A stretch of DNA of 64,000 bases from Burkholderia sp. Bp8963 (lineage in GTDB: Bacteria > Pseudomonadota > Gammaproteobacteria > Burkholderiales > Burkholderiaceae): the NCBI RefSeq assembly GCF_003854275.1, contig NZ_QTQP01000016.1, positions 62,001 through 126,000 of the forward strand. The letters are read 5' to 3'. Below the pieces are notes generated by a model that was not told the DNA's origin, ran no database searches, and saw only the letters and a program-made list of their open reading frames with translations. The first letter of the stretch is position 1. Each line of letters opens with the position of its first letter. The translations under genes and the position numbers were made by a program. This document shows positions 56,432-64,000 of this stretch, piece by piece.

Positions 56432-57817
56432 TCAGACCGTGCGCGAGTAGCGCTGCTGCGGCGTGTGGGCGAGATACGCGTCGAACGCCATCGCGATGTT
56501 GCGCACGACCATCCGGCCGGCCGGGTGGATCGTCAGGCGGTCGCCGGCGATCGTCAGCAGCCCGTCACGCTCGAACGCACGCAGCGCGTCCAGCTCGCGC
56601 GCGAAATGGTCGGCGAAGCTGATCCCGTGCGCGGCCTCGACGTGCGAGAACGGCAGTTCGAGGTTGCACATCAGCTGCGTGATCACTTCGCGGCGCAGCC
56701 GGTCGTCGGCCGTGAGCCGCACGCCGCGCGCGATCGGCAGCCGGCCCGCGTCGAGCGCTGCGCCGTACGCCGGCAGATCCTTCGCGTTCTGCGCGTAGAC
56801 GTCGCCGACCTTGCCGATCGACGACACGCCGATACCGATCAGGTCGGTGTCCGCGCGCGTGCTGTAGCCCTGGAAATTGCGCTGCAGCGTGCCGTTTTGC
56901 TGGGCTGCCACCAGTTCGTCGCCCGGCCGCGCGAAGTGGTCCATGCCGATATACACGTAACCGGCCGACGTCAGCATCTCGATCGCGAGCCCCAGCAGCG
57001 CGACGCGCGTCGCGGGCGGCGGCAGCGTTGCATCGTCGATCTGCCGCTGCATCTTGAACAGGTGCGGCATGTGCGCGTAGCCGAACACCGACAGCCGGTC
57101 CGGCGCGAGCTCGATGATCGTCTCGAGCGTGCGGCCGAAGCTCGCGACCGTCTGGTGCGGCAGCCCGTAGATCAGGTCGACGCTCACCGACTGGTAGCCC
57201 GTCGTGCGCGCGGCGCTCAGCAGGTCGGCCGTCATCGCGAGCGGCTGGATCCGGTTGATTGCCTGCTGGACGGCCGGATCGAAGTCCTGCACGCCGAGGC
57301 TCAGCCGGTTGAAGCCGATCGTGCGCAGGTGGACGAGCGTCGCCGGCGTGACTGTGCGCGGGTCGATCTCGATCGAGAACTCGGCATCGGTGTCCGGTGC
57401 GAGCGTGAAATGCTCGCGGGTCGCCGCCATCAGCTCGGCCGTCTCGTCGTCGGACAGGAAGGTCGGCGTGCCGCCACCCCAGTGCAGCTGCGTGACGGGG
57501 CGCGCGGGGTCGAACAACATGGCCTGCAGCGCCATCTCGCGCTTGAGCTGATCGAGATACGGGCGCGCGCGGCGGCGGTTGCCGGTCGCGATCTTGTTGC
57601 ACCCGCAGTAGAAGCAGGCCGTGTTGCAGAACGGGATGTGGACGTAGAGCGACAGTTCGCTCGACGACGCGCCCGGGTCGCCGGCCGCGCGCGCGTAGTC
57701 TGCGGGATCGAAATCGTCGCGGAACTGCAGCGCCGTCGGGTACGACGTGTAGCGTGGCCCGTTCGCGCCGTACTTCGCAAGCAAATCGGGACGGAACAAA
57801 GTGTCGGCAGAGCTCAT
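56432..57817 (-). CDS. hemN: Oxygen-independent coproporphyrinogen III oxidase
   Basis: A 461-residue radical-SAM enzyme that decarboxylates coproporphyrinogen III to protoporphyrinogen IX without oxygen. The cluster motif CNTACFYC (CxxxCxxC, followed by GC as usual in HemN) lies near residues 64-71 in LYVHIPFCNTACFYCGC. N-terminal YGANGPRYTSYPTA and HWGGGTPTFL are typical of true HemN rather than HemW. The ATG at 57817 is chosen; a start 30 codons upstream adds unconserved residues. I found no FNR/Anr box upstream. Confidence 0.95.
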   Translation of the reverse strand: MSSADTLFRPDLLAKYGANGPRYTSYPTALQFRDDFDPADYARAAGDPGASSSELSLYVHIPFCNTACFYCGCNKIATGNRRRARPYLDQLKREMALQAMLFDPARPVTQLHWGGGTPTFLSDDETAELMAATREHFTLAPDTDAEFSIEIDPRTVTPATLVHLRTIGFNRLSLGVQDFDPAVQQAINRIQPLAMTADLLSAARTTGYQSVSVDLIYGLPHQTVASFGRTLETIIELAPDRLSVFGYAHMPHLFKMQRQIDDATLPPPATRVALLGLAIEMLTSAGYVYIGMDHFARPGDELVAAQQNGTLQRNFQGYSTRADTDLIGIGVSSIGKVGDVYAQNAKDLPAYGAALDAGRLPIARGVRLTADDRLRREVITQLMCNLELPFSHVEAAHGISFADHFARELDALRAFERDGLLTIAGDRLTIHPAGRMVVRNIAMAFDAYLAHTPQQRYSRTV

Positions 57818-57993
57818 CGCAGTCTCGCGCTTTTTAGATGCATTCGAGTATATAAACGCGCGATTGGCCTGCATTGTGTAATAACGTCGCAGCCGGGGAT
57901 GGCACAATGCCGGGTGCGGCCGCCGGACGTGGAAGAGGGCGCCGTGTCGTTTCCGTTTTTCCGTTGTTCCGTTGTTCCGTTCGAGAGAGCCGA

Positions 57994-58302
57994 GTGTCCG
58001 TCGAAATGCCTGTCCGCCCGGTGGCTGCCGGGGCCCCGCCGCCGCATGCGTGCCGCGAGGGATGCGGCGCGTGTTGCATCGCGCCGTCGATCTCCAGCCC
58101 GATTCCGGGGATGCCCGGCGGCAAGCCGGCCGGCGTGCGCTGCGTGCAGCTCGGCGACGATCTGCGCTGCCGGATCTTCGGCCTGCCGGAGCGGCCCGCG
58201 TGCTGCTCGGGGCTGCAGCCGTCGGCGGAGATGTGCGGCGCGTCGCGCGCCGACGCGCTCGCGTGGCTCACGCGGCTCGAAACCGCGACGCAGCCGTCGT
58301 GA
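57994..58302 (+). CDS. YkgJ-family cysteine-cluster protein
   Basis: A 102-residue protein with the CxxxCxxCC-type cluster CREGCGACC and three further Cys ([20 protein letters not shown]), which probably bind zinc or an iron-sulfur cluster. Matches the YkgJ family of unknown function. The GTG at 57994 has GAGAGA 5 nt upstream; the ATG at 58006 would be too far from it. It is divergent from hemN and 58 nt upstream of the lipoprotein gene. Confidence 0.85.
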   Translation: MSVEMPVRPVAAGAPPPHACREGCGACCIAPSISSPIPGMPGGKPAGVRCVQLGDDLRCRIFGLPERPACCSGLQPSAEMCGASRADALAWLTRLETATQPS

Positions 58303-58360
58303 GCGATTCGTCCGGGCATGGAACCGGAATGTGACTCCTACCGACAAAGGAGATTTCAGC

Positions 58361-58942
58361 ATGACCGCCAGTCGCGCGCCCAGCCGGCGCCGCTTCCTCG
58401 TCGCCTGCACCGCCGTCCTCGGCGTGTCGGTGTCGCTCGCCGCATGCGCGTCGACGTTCCCGTTCATTCCCGATCACTACACGTTCTCGCGCGGTGACGT
58501 GCAGAAGGCCGTCGCGCGCAAGTTTCCGTACCAGAAGACCGTCGCGCAGGTCGTCGACGTGTCGCTCGCCAATCCGGTCGTCGGCCTGTTACCGGACCAG
58601 AACCGCATCGCGGTGCAACTCGACGCGCATTTCGCGAGCCCGTTCCTGCGCGCGCCGGTCAACGGCAAGTTCACCGTCTCCGGCCAGCTCGCCTACGATG
58701 CGCCGAGCCGCTCGGTCGTGATCAAGGCGCCGGCCGTCGACAACCTGACCCTCGACGGCGACGCGCAAGTGTACACGGAGCAGATCGGCGCAGCCGCCGG
58801 CATGATCGCGACCCAATTGCTGACCAACTATCCGATCTACACATTCAAGCCGGAACAGCTGCAATTCGCCGGCGTGAACTACGAACCCGGTACAATCACC
58901 ATCCTTACAAACGGCATACGCGTGGCGATCGTCGAAAAGTGA
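58361..58942 (+). CDS. DUF1439 lipoprotein (YceB-like)
   Basis: A 193-residue exported lipoprotein: a twin-Arg-like, positively charged start (PSRRRFLVACTAVLGV) and a lipobox LAAC with Cys29. The mature domain resembles DUF1439/YceB: strand-rich (HFASPFLRAPVNGKFTVSGQLAYD) with a C-terminal YPIYTFKPEQ. In E. coli YceB is a lipoprotein of unknown function. AAAGGAGAT lies 7 nt before the ATG. Confidence 0.85.
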   Translation: MTASRAPSRRRFLVACTAVLGVSVSLAACASTFPFIPDHYTFSRGDVQKAVARKFPYQKTVAQVVDVSLANPVVGLLPDQNRIAVQLDAHFASPFLRAPVNGKFTVSGQLAYDAPSRSVVIKAPAVDNLTLDGDAQVYTEQIGAAAGMIATQLLTNYPIYTFKPEQLQFAGVNYEPGTITILTNGIRVAIVEK

Positions 58943-59020
58943 CGTCGCGCCGCGCGCGGCCGGGCGGGCCGCGGCGGCAATGCGGCCCATTTCTTCGACC
59001 ACTTCGAAACTGGGCCACGG

Positions 59021-59851
59021 ATGGACTGGATACTGATCTGCAAGGCATTGATCCTCGGCATTGTCGAGGGGCTGACGGAGTTCCTGCCGGTGTCGAGCAC
59101 CGGCCACCTGATCGTCGCGGGCAGCTTCCTGAACTACAACGACGCGCAGGCGAAGACTTTCGACGTCGTGATCCAGTTCGGCGCGATCCTCGCGGTGTGC
59201 TGGGAGTATCGCCGCCGGATCGCGTCCGTCGTCACCGGGCTGCCGGGCCGGCCCGACGCGCGGCGCTTCACGCTCAACGTCGTGATCGCGACGATCCCCG
59301 CCGTCGCGCTCGGCCTGCTGTTCGAGAAAAAGATCAAGGCCGTGCTGTTCTCGCCGGTGCCGGTCGCGTTCGCGCTCGTCGTCGGCGGCGTGATCATCCT
59401 GCTGGCCGAGGCGCGGCAGCGCGAGCGCGGCGAGACGCCGCGCGTGCAGTCGGTCGATGCGCTGACGCCGCTCGATGCGCTGAAAGTCGGCCTCGCGCAG
59501 TGCTTCGCACTGGTTCCCGGCATGTCGCGCTCCGGCTCGACGATCATCGGCGGGATGCTGTTCGGTCTCGACCGGCGCGTCGCGACCGAATTCTCGTTCT
59601 TCCTCGCGATCCCGATCATCTTCGGCGCGACGCTCTACGAAACCGTCAAGGACTGGCACGCGTTCACGGTCGACTCGCTCGGCCTGTTCGCGCTGGGGCT
59701 CGCGTCGGCGTTCGTCAGCGCGTTCGTCTGCGTGCGCTGGCTGCTGCGCTACGTCGCGTCGCACGATTTCACGGTGTTCGCGTGGTACCGGATCGCGTTC
59801 GGGCTGTTCGTGCTGCTCGTCGGCTACAGCGGCTGGCTGAACTGGGCGTAA
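59021..59851 (+). CDS. uppP: Undecaprenyl-diphosphatase UppP/BacA
   Basis: A 276-residue integral membrane pyrophosphatase, about eight helices. The catalytic motifs [14 protein letters not shown] (residue 17 onward) and [13 protein letters not shown] are intact. It recycles undecaprenyl pyrophosphate to the phosphate carrier used by peptidoglycan and by the O-antigen genes of this window. ATG 59021; 78 nt follow the lipoprotein gene. Confidence 0.96.
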   Translation: MDWILICKALILGIVEGLTEFLPVSSTGHLIVAGSFLNYNDAQAKTFDVVIQFGAILAVCWEYRRRIASVVTGLPGRPDARRFTLNVVIATIPAVALGLLFEKKIKAVLFSPVPVAFALVVGGVIILLAEARQRERGETPRVQSVDALTPLDALKVGLAQCFALVPGMSRSGSTIIGGMLFGLDRRVATEFSFFLAIPIIFGATLYETVKDWHAFTVDSLGLFALGLASAFVSAFVCVRWLLRYVASHDFTVFAWYRIAFGLFVLLVGYSGWLNWA

Positions 59852-59904
59852 CGACGGGCGGGGCGAACGCGCCATGCGCTCGCTCGGATCCGGCCCTGTC
59901 GCGA

Positions 59905-60672
59905 TCAGCTCGCGCGCTTGCGGAACACCAGATCCCAGACGCCGTGGCCGAGCCGCAGCCCGCGCCGTTCGAATTTCGTCACAGGGCGGTAGTCGGGACG
60001 CGGCGCGTAGCCGTCGGCCGTGTTCTCGAGCGACGGATCGGCGCCGAGCACTTCGAGCATCTGCTCCGCGTAGTTCTGCCAGTCGGTCGCGCAATGCAGG
60101 TACGCGCCCGGCTTCAGGCGCGACGCGAGCTGCGCGACGAGCAGCGGCTGGATCAGCCGGCGCTTGTGATGCCGCGCCTTGTGCCACGGATCGGGGAAGA
60201 AGATGTGCACGCCATCGAGGCTTTCCGGCGCGAGCATGTGTTCGAGCACTTCGACCGCGTCGTGCTGGATGATGCGAATGTTCGTCAGACCCTGTTCGCC
60301 GATCAGCTTGAGCAGCGCGCCGACGCCCGGCTCGTGCACTTCGACGCCGAGGAAGTCGTCGTTCGGGCGCATCGCGGCGATTTCCGCGGTCGACGCGCCC
60401 ATCCCGAAGCCGATTTCGAGAATGCGCGGCGCCGCGCGGCCGAAGACCGCGTTCCAGTCGGGGGCTTCCGGCGTATACGGGACGACGAAGCGCGGGCCGA
60501 GCTCGTCGAGCGCGCGGCGCTGGCCGGTCGATACGCGGCCGGCGCGGGTGACGAAGCTGCGAATGCGGCGCAGGTGCAGCGGATTGACTTCGTCGGCGCC
60601 GGGGGCGGCTTCGTCGGGAAGGGCGTCGTCGTGCGGCGGCAGGCCGGCTTCGTTCGGATCGTCGTGCATCAT
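59905..60672 (-). CDS. trmB: tRNA (guanine-N7-)-methyltransferase TrmB
   Basis: A 255-residue SAM-dependent enzyme that makes m7G46 in tRNA. Motif I is [24 protein letters not shown] is motif [17 protein letters not shown] the conserved catalytic and tRNA-binding segment. An acidic N-terminal tail (about 35 residues) precedes the core. Two adjacent ATG codons (60672 and 60669) are possible starts. It is convergent with uppP (53 nt apart). Confidence 0.96.
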   Translation of the reverse strand: MMHDDPNEAGLPPHDDALPDEAAPGADEVNPLHLRRIRSFVTRAGRVSTGQRRALDELGPRFVVPYTPEAPDWNAVFGRAAPRILEIGFGMGASTAEIAAMRPNDDFLGVEVHEPGVGALLKLIGEQGLTNIRIIQHDAVEVLEHMLAPESLDGVHIFFPDPWHKARHHKRRLIQPLLVAQLASRLKPGAYLHCATDWQNYAEQMLEVLGADPSLENTADGYAPRPDYRPVTKFERRGLRLGHGVWDLVFRKRAS

Positions 60673-60749
60673 CGGTGACAGAGAAAGGCTCGGTTGCGGG
60701 CGAGGGCCCGTGGCGCGGATGGCGCGCCGGCCGGACCGGCACGCGGTAC

Positions 60750-60776
60750 AAAAAAGCCGCCTTCGACGAGGCGGCT
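60750..60776 (-). terminator. Rho-independent terminator upstream of trmB (minus strand)
   Basis: Minus-strand stem AGCCGCCT / AGGCGGCT, loop CGTCGA, then six T. It ends an upstream minus-strand transcript 78 nt before trmB: either the AraC-family gene (410 nt away) or the candidate small RNA. Confidence 0.85.
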
Positions 60777-60926
60777 GACGCGCAGGCTGCGGTGCAGCCG
60801 AAAAGTGGAGCGGGCGACGGGACAGTCCGCGATCGACCCGAAATTCCTCTTACATTCAACTGCTTGCCCGGTCGCCTGCCTGAACGTCGGGCAGGCGGGC
60901 ATGGGCAACAGGCCTGCCATGCAGGG
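60750..60926 (-). ncRNA. Candidate structured small RNA, family unknown
   Basis: On the minus strand an extended -10 (TGCTACTCT, 60941-60933) would start an RNA near 60926. It folds into a long hairpin at 60911-60860: CUGUUGCCC pairs with GGGCAAGCAG (one bulged G), then, past an internal loop, CGCCUGCC with GGCAGGCG and a 9-nt loop. A GGCTGC/GCAGCC hairpin (60799-60785) and an intrinsic terminator follow. Length about 177 nt. No credible ORF. It could instead be the 3' region of the AraC transcript. Confidence 0.4.
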
Positions 60927-61185
60927 GTCGGTAGAGTAGCACAACGCAAAATCGTCCGTCCAGCCGCCAGGCAATTGAGTGGACTCGCCGATGCCGCATC
61001 GGCCGCGCCGTCCGCCCGTGAAGGAGGATGGTTCGCGCTACGGCGTGCAGCGCTGGAACGCCGCCACGGAGAGGCGCTATCTCGGGCTGGGCGAAGATCC
61101 GCAAGGTCGAGGATCTGAAGCCCGTCGCGCATTCGATCGATCGGCTTTGTGTGACGTTTGCGTATGCGCGCAGGACACCGAATCA
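60927..61185. other. Non-coding stretch between candidate RNA and the AraC-family gene
   Basis: No supported gene. Open frames such as the plus-strand one from 60979 have no ribosome-binding site and overlap the regulator. A short plus-strand segment at 61085-61190 reads AKIRKVEDLKPVAHSIDRLC with native-looking codons but no start, perhaps the eroded end of a lost gene. Confidence 0.4.
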
Positions 61186-62277
61186 TTAGTTCGTGTTCAC
61201 TTTTACGCGCGGCGGTTGTCCCGTCCAGCGTCGGTATGCATGGCGGAAACTGCGCGGTTCGCTGTAGCCGAGGCGTTCTGCGATCGCAGCAACCGTCAGC
61301 ATGTCGTCGCTCAGAAGTCGGGTTGCCTCTTCATGGCGAACTTCGTCGAGCAACGACTGAAACGTCATGCCGTCCTTGTCGAGCCGCCTGCGAAGCGTGC
61401 GCTCCGTCATGTGCAGCGCGTTCGCAAGTGAAGTCATCGACTTGAAACGCGACAGGTCGCGACCCATCAACTCCTTCGCCCGATCGGCGAACCGCGTCCC
61501 GATCGACGCAGCCCACTGTCGCTCGAGCGCTTCGCACTGGCAGTGCAGCGCATTGAAGCTGACCTCGTTCGCCAGGCGCGGCATCTCGGCCCCGTTCACC
61601 GTCGTGAACACAAGACGATTCTCGCTCGCATCGAAATTCACCGTGCAGCCGAAGTGACTCGCGTACTCGGCGCCATCACGAGGCGCGCGATGGACGAGAT
61701 GCACGTGCGAAGGCCAGACCGGTTTGCCGACGAGATCGGACACGATCAAGCGAAGGCTGGACAGACACATATCGGTCTGAAAAACCTCGAGATCAGGTTC
61801 GCCGTTGTACCGTCCGATCGACACACTCATCCCGTCCGCGTGCGCATGGACACGGACGTCGAAGTAGAGGCCCATGAACAACGGAAACTGGCTCATGCAC
61901 TTGAGCGCCTGCGTGACGGAGCCGCTGATCAGCATCGCATAGCCGGCCAGTCCAAGGGTCGATACGTGGAGCCGGTTGCCGATCGCCAGGCCGATCGACG
62001 GCACCCCGCTGCACCGCAGCAGATTCCTGAAACAGCGCTGCTCCTGACTACGGTTCACGTGAATGGTGGGCGACGCAACTTCATCCGCACCGAGCCCCGT
62101 GCCTTCCAGCAACGCGGCGCTATCGATATGTCGCACACGACACTCGTCCAGCGCGACTGCGATTGCGTGGACGGTGGCGGGTATGTCCTCCTGGCGCCCG
62201 GCCGGACGAGCCAGTCCGAGCGATGAACGCAAGCTTCGCTCGGCTCCGCTTTGATTTCGATGGAACCTGCTGTCCAT
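61186..62277 (-). CDS. AraC-family transcriptional regulator (OruR/ArgR-like N-terminal domain)
   Basis: A 363-residue regulator. The C-terminal third is a double helix-turn-helix AraC domain: LANALHMTERTLRRRLDKDGMTFQSLLDEVRHEEA and VAAIAERLGYSEPRSFRHAYRRWTGQPP. The N-terminal domain (about residues 40-230, with GVPSIGLAIGNRLHVSTLGLAGYAML) matches the arabinose-binding-like type of OruR/ArgR-class regulators, which often govern amino-acid or fatty-acid use. It is divergent from the permease at 62554, its likely target. ATG 62277. Confidence 0.92.
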   Translation of the reverse strand: MDSRFHRNQSGAERSLRSSLGLARPAGRQEDIPATVHAIAVALDECRVRHIDSAALLEGTGLGADEVASPTIHVNRSQEQRCFRNLLRCSGVPSIGLAIGNRLHVSTLGLAGYAMLISGSVTQALKCMSQFPLFMGLYFDVRVHAHADGMSVSIGRYNGEPDLEVFQTDMCLSSLRLIVSDLVGKPVWPSHVHLVHRAPRDGAEYASHFGCTVNFDASENRLVFTTVNGAEMPRLANEVSFNALHCQCEALERQWAASIGTRFADRAKELMGRDLSRFKSMTSLANALHMTERTLRRRLDKDGMTFQSLLDEVRHEEATRLLSDDMLTVAAIAERLGYSEPRSFRHAYRRWTGQPPRVKVNTN

Positions 62278-62553
62278 GTTGCCAACGCCGCGAATGGTGT
62301 GCGTAGAACATAGCTGGAACGGCTGCAGAACGCCAGTGGGGGGCGCCCACTCGCGGGCGCTGCCCGGCTCAAGCGTGGCATCAAGCCCGGCGTCATGCGC
62401 GACATTGCGTCCGGAAATATCCCTCGATTACGTCCGCTTTTCTCATTCGTCCTCGACTTTTTGGCACACCACACTCGTTCTCGAGTCGTGCAACCGCAGC
62501 GTTGCCGATCCGATGAGTGTTGAAGTCATGGACGACATCCACGTGAGGACAGC

Positions 62554-63945
62554 ATGAAGAGCCAAAGGCCAGATCGACACGCGTTTGACGGTGCGACAGA
62601 TGACGTCGGGCAAGGTGCCGATCGAGGCGTCGACACCCGGCGAGGGCATGCGCATCCACTCGGGCTCTTCACGCTGGTGATCTTCGGTTTGGCCTACATG
62701 CTGCCGATGACGGTGTTCACCACCTATGGGCTCGTCACCCGCGAGACGAACGGGCATCTCGCGGCCGCGTATGCCGTCACGCTGATCGCGATGCTGTTTA
62801 CCGCGCGCAGCTACGGGCACATGGCGCGACTCATGCCAAGCGCCGGCTCGGCATATACGTTCGCGAGCCGGAATTTCGGTACGTCGGCAGGGTTCATGGT
62901 CGGATGGGCATTGCTGATGGACTATCTGTTCATCCCGATGATCAGCTATCTGGCCATCGGCATCTACATGAAGCAACTGTTTCCGGCGGTGCCTTCCGGC
63001 GTGTGGATCGTGGCGAGCATCGCGGTCATCACCGGACTGAACATCGTCGGCATCAGGCTCGTCAATCGCGTCAACCTGATCCTGATTGCCAGTCAGCTGG
63101 TTTTTATCGCGATCTTCCTGGTCGCGTCGGCGCGGTTCGCGTCCGGGCAGGGGCTGACGATGACGGTGACGTTGCCGCAATCGGGCGACGCGCGTGCGAT
63201 CCTGGCCGGATCGGCAATCCTGTGCCTGTCGTTCCTTGGTTTCGATGCCGTTTCCACGCTGTCGGAGGAGACGAGCGAGCCGCGACGTACCGTCCCGCGC
63301 GCGATTCTGCTCTGCACACTGTCGAGCGGCGTGCTGTTCATGCTGATCGCCTACGCGGGGCAAGTGGTCTTTCCGAACTGGCATGCGTTCAAGGATCTCG
63401 ATTCGGCAAGTCTCGAGCTGATGCAGCGCATCGGCGGCGGCACGCTGTCGGTGTTCTTCGTCGCGGTCTACGTTGCCGGCTGCTTCGCGAGTGCAATGGC
63501 CGGGCAGGCGAGCGTGACGCGCGTGCTGTTCGCGATGGGGCGCGACCAGGTCTTGCCGGGGCGTGTCTTCGGCCACCTGCATGCACGGCGCGGTACGCCG
63601 GTGCGCGCGACGCTCGCGGTCGGTGCCGTATCGCTTTCCGCGCTTTTCATTACGCTCGATCTCGCATCGACGATGATCAGTTTCGGCGCGCTTGTCGCGT
63701 TCGCTGTCGTGAACCTGTGCGTGATGCGCAGCTATCTCGCACGGCCGGAGAACCGCACTCTTACGGGCTGGATCACGTTCGGCCTGATGCCGGCGACCGG
63801 TTTCGTGATGAACGTCTGGCTCTGGTCCGGACTGTCGCGCCAGACGTTCTATGTCGGCATCGGCTGGCTCGCGTTCGGGTTCTGCCAGCTCGTGTGGCTG
63901 ACCCGCGGATTCACGCGCGCCGCGCCGACGCTGACGATGAGTTGA
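62554..63945 (+). CDS. APC-superfamily amino acid/polyamine permease
   Basis: A 463-residue transporter with about twelve membrane helices. The N-terminal LGLFTLVIFGLAYMLPMTVFTTYGLV, SAGSAYTFASRNFG and LCLSFLGFDAVSTLSEET are classic APC motifs, and the last resembles PuuP/YeeF-type putrescine or amino-acid importers. About 35 polar residues precede the first helix. GAGGA lies 4 nt before the ATG. It is divergent from the AraC-family gene and followed 51 nt later by another gene start, so it probably begins a catabolic operon. Confidence 0.92.
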   Translation: MKSQRPDRHAFDGATDDVGQGADRGVDTRRGHAHPLGLFTLVIFGLAYMLPMTVFTTYGLVTRETNGHLAAAYAVTLIAMLFTARSYGHMARLMPSAGSAYTFASRNFGTSAGFMVGWALLMDYLFIPMISYLAIGIYMKQLFPAVPSGVWIVASIAVITGLNIVGIRLVNRVNLILIASQLVFIAIFLVASARFASGQGLTMTVTLPQSGDARAILAGSAILCLSFLGFDAVSTLSEETSEPRRTVPRAILLCTLSSGVLFMLIAYAGQVVFPNWHAFKDLDSASLELMQRIGGGTLSVFFVAVYVAGCFASAMAGQASVTRVLFAMGRDQVLPGRVFGHLHARRGTPVRATLAVGAVSLSALFITLDLASTMISFGALVAFAVVNLCVMRSYLARPENRTLTGWITFGLMPATGFVMNVWLWSGLSRQTFYVGIGWLAFGFCQLVWLTRGFTRAAPTLTMS

Positions 63946-63996
63946 GTGGCCGGTCATCGAATTCCGGTCTTGAACCTGTGAAGGAGGAGTGAGGCA

Positions 63997-64000
63997 ATGA
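63997..64000 (+). CDS. Start codon of a further gene (cut by window edge)
   Basis: An ATG at 63997 follows a strong AGGAGG (63982-63987). Only the first codon and one base are in the window, so nothing can be said of the product beyond probable co-transcription with the permease. Confidence 0.4.

Noticed and set aside
57818..57900. FNR/Anr box upstream of hemN
   Set aside because: No TTGAT-N4-ATCAA-like sequence in the upstream region.
56378..58942. 854-codon plus-strand open frame
   Set aside because: It runs antisense to hemN and then into the DUF1439 lipoprotein; only the last part from 58361 is real.
60669..60974. 101-codon minus-strand ORF across the RNA candidate
   Set aside because: No ribosome-binding site, runs through an intrinsic terminator and into the trmB start, and has no recognisable domain.
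58589..61186. 865-codon minus-strand open frame
   Set aside because: Antisense to uppP and the lipoprotein gene and crossing trmB in another frame; Arg/Asp/Glu-rich, no motif.

Overview
The window looks like part of the main chromosome of a Burkholderia species, most likely of the Burkholderia cepacia complex. The evidence is very high GC with G/C-ended codons, a CIRCE-controlled groESL operon, an rmlBACD-wzm-wzt O-antigen locus ending in manB-waaC-kdoO-waaA, and a complete urt/ure urea block beside it. This is my recognition of gene content and order; I could not run a database search. No insertion sequence, prophage, tRNA, rRNA or CRISPR array was found.

Layout. (1) 1-2.2 kb: an OprB-type porin and a truncated exported protein on the minus strand, with a Fur-like site upstream. 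(2) 2.6-4.8 kb: groES-groEL with an overlapping promoter and CIRCE operator, ending in a strong terminator. (3) 4.8-13.4 kb: housekeeping genes, namely thiD, a 56-residue rubredoxin, a possible ChpA/PilL remnant, yqgE-ruvX-pyrR-pyrB-pyrC', plsC and convergent apaH. The pyrC' product lacks the dihydroorotase metal ligands.

(4) 13.6-38.3 kb: the O-antigen locus. A plus-strand block of 15 genes runs from rmlB to a wbpM-like gene. It makes dTDP-L-rhamnose and probably a 4-epimer, encodes an ABC exporter (Wzm/Wzt with a C-terminal carbohydrate-recognition domain), an acyltransferase, four glycosyltransferase genes (one fused to a methyltransferase, one with two GT domains), and a wbpV/wbpL/wbpM-like set for priming with a 6-deoxy-HexNAc. 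A facing minus-strand operon (wzx, two glycosyltransferases, galE, a second WecA-like gene) brings a separate flippase-type export system. manB follows divergently. (5) 38.3-41.6 kb: inner-core and Kdo genes waaC, kdoO and waaA.

(6) 41.6-53.5 kb: urea use, all minus strand. urtABCDE imports urea, ureDABCEFG makes and matures urease. Consensus sigma-54 promoter elements lie upstream of urtA and of ureA, which suggests nitrogen (NtrC) control. UreE ends in a histidine tail encoded by two hexanucleotide repeats. (7) 53.5-64 kb: an omega-amino-acid:pyruvate aminotransferase, rhodanese, a PCMT-family methyltransferase, hemN, small conserved genes, uppP, trmB, a candidate structured small RNA, an AraC-type regulator divergent from an amino-acid/polyamine permease, and the first codon of a further gene at the right edge.

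The strongest leads for something new are the methyltransferase-glycosyltransferase fusion beside an extended Wzt, the coexistence of two export routes and two initiating transferases in one locus, the structured leader before rmlB, and the unassigned RNA candidate near 60.8 kb.
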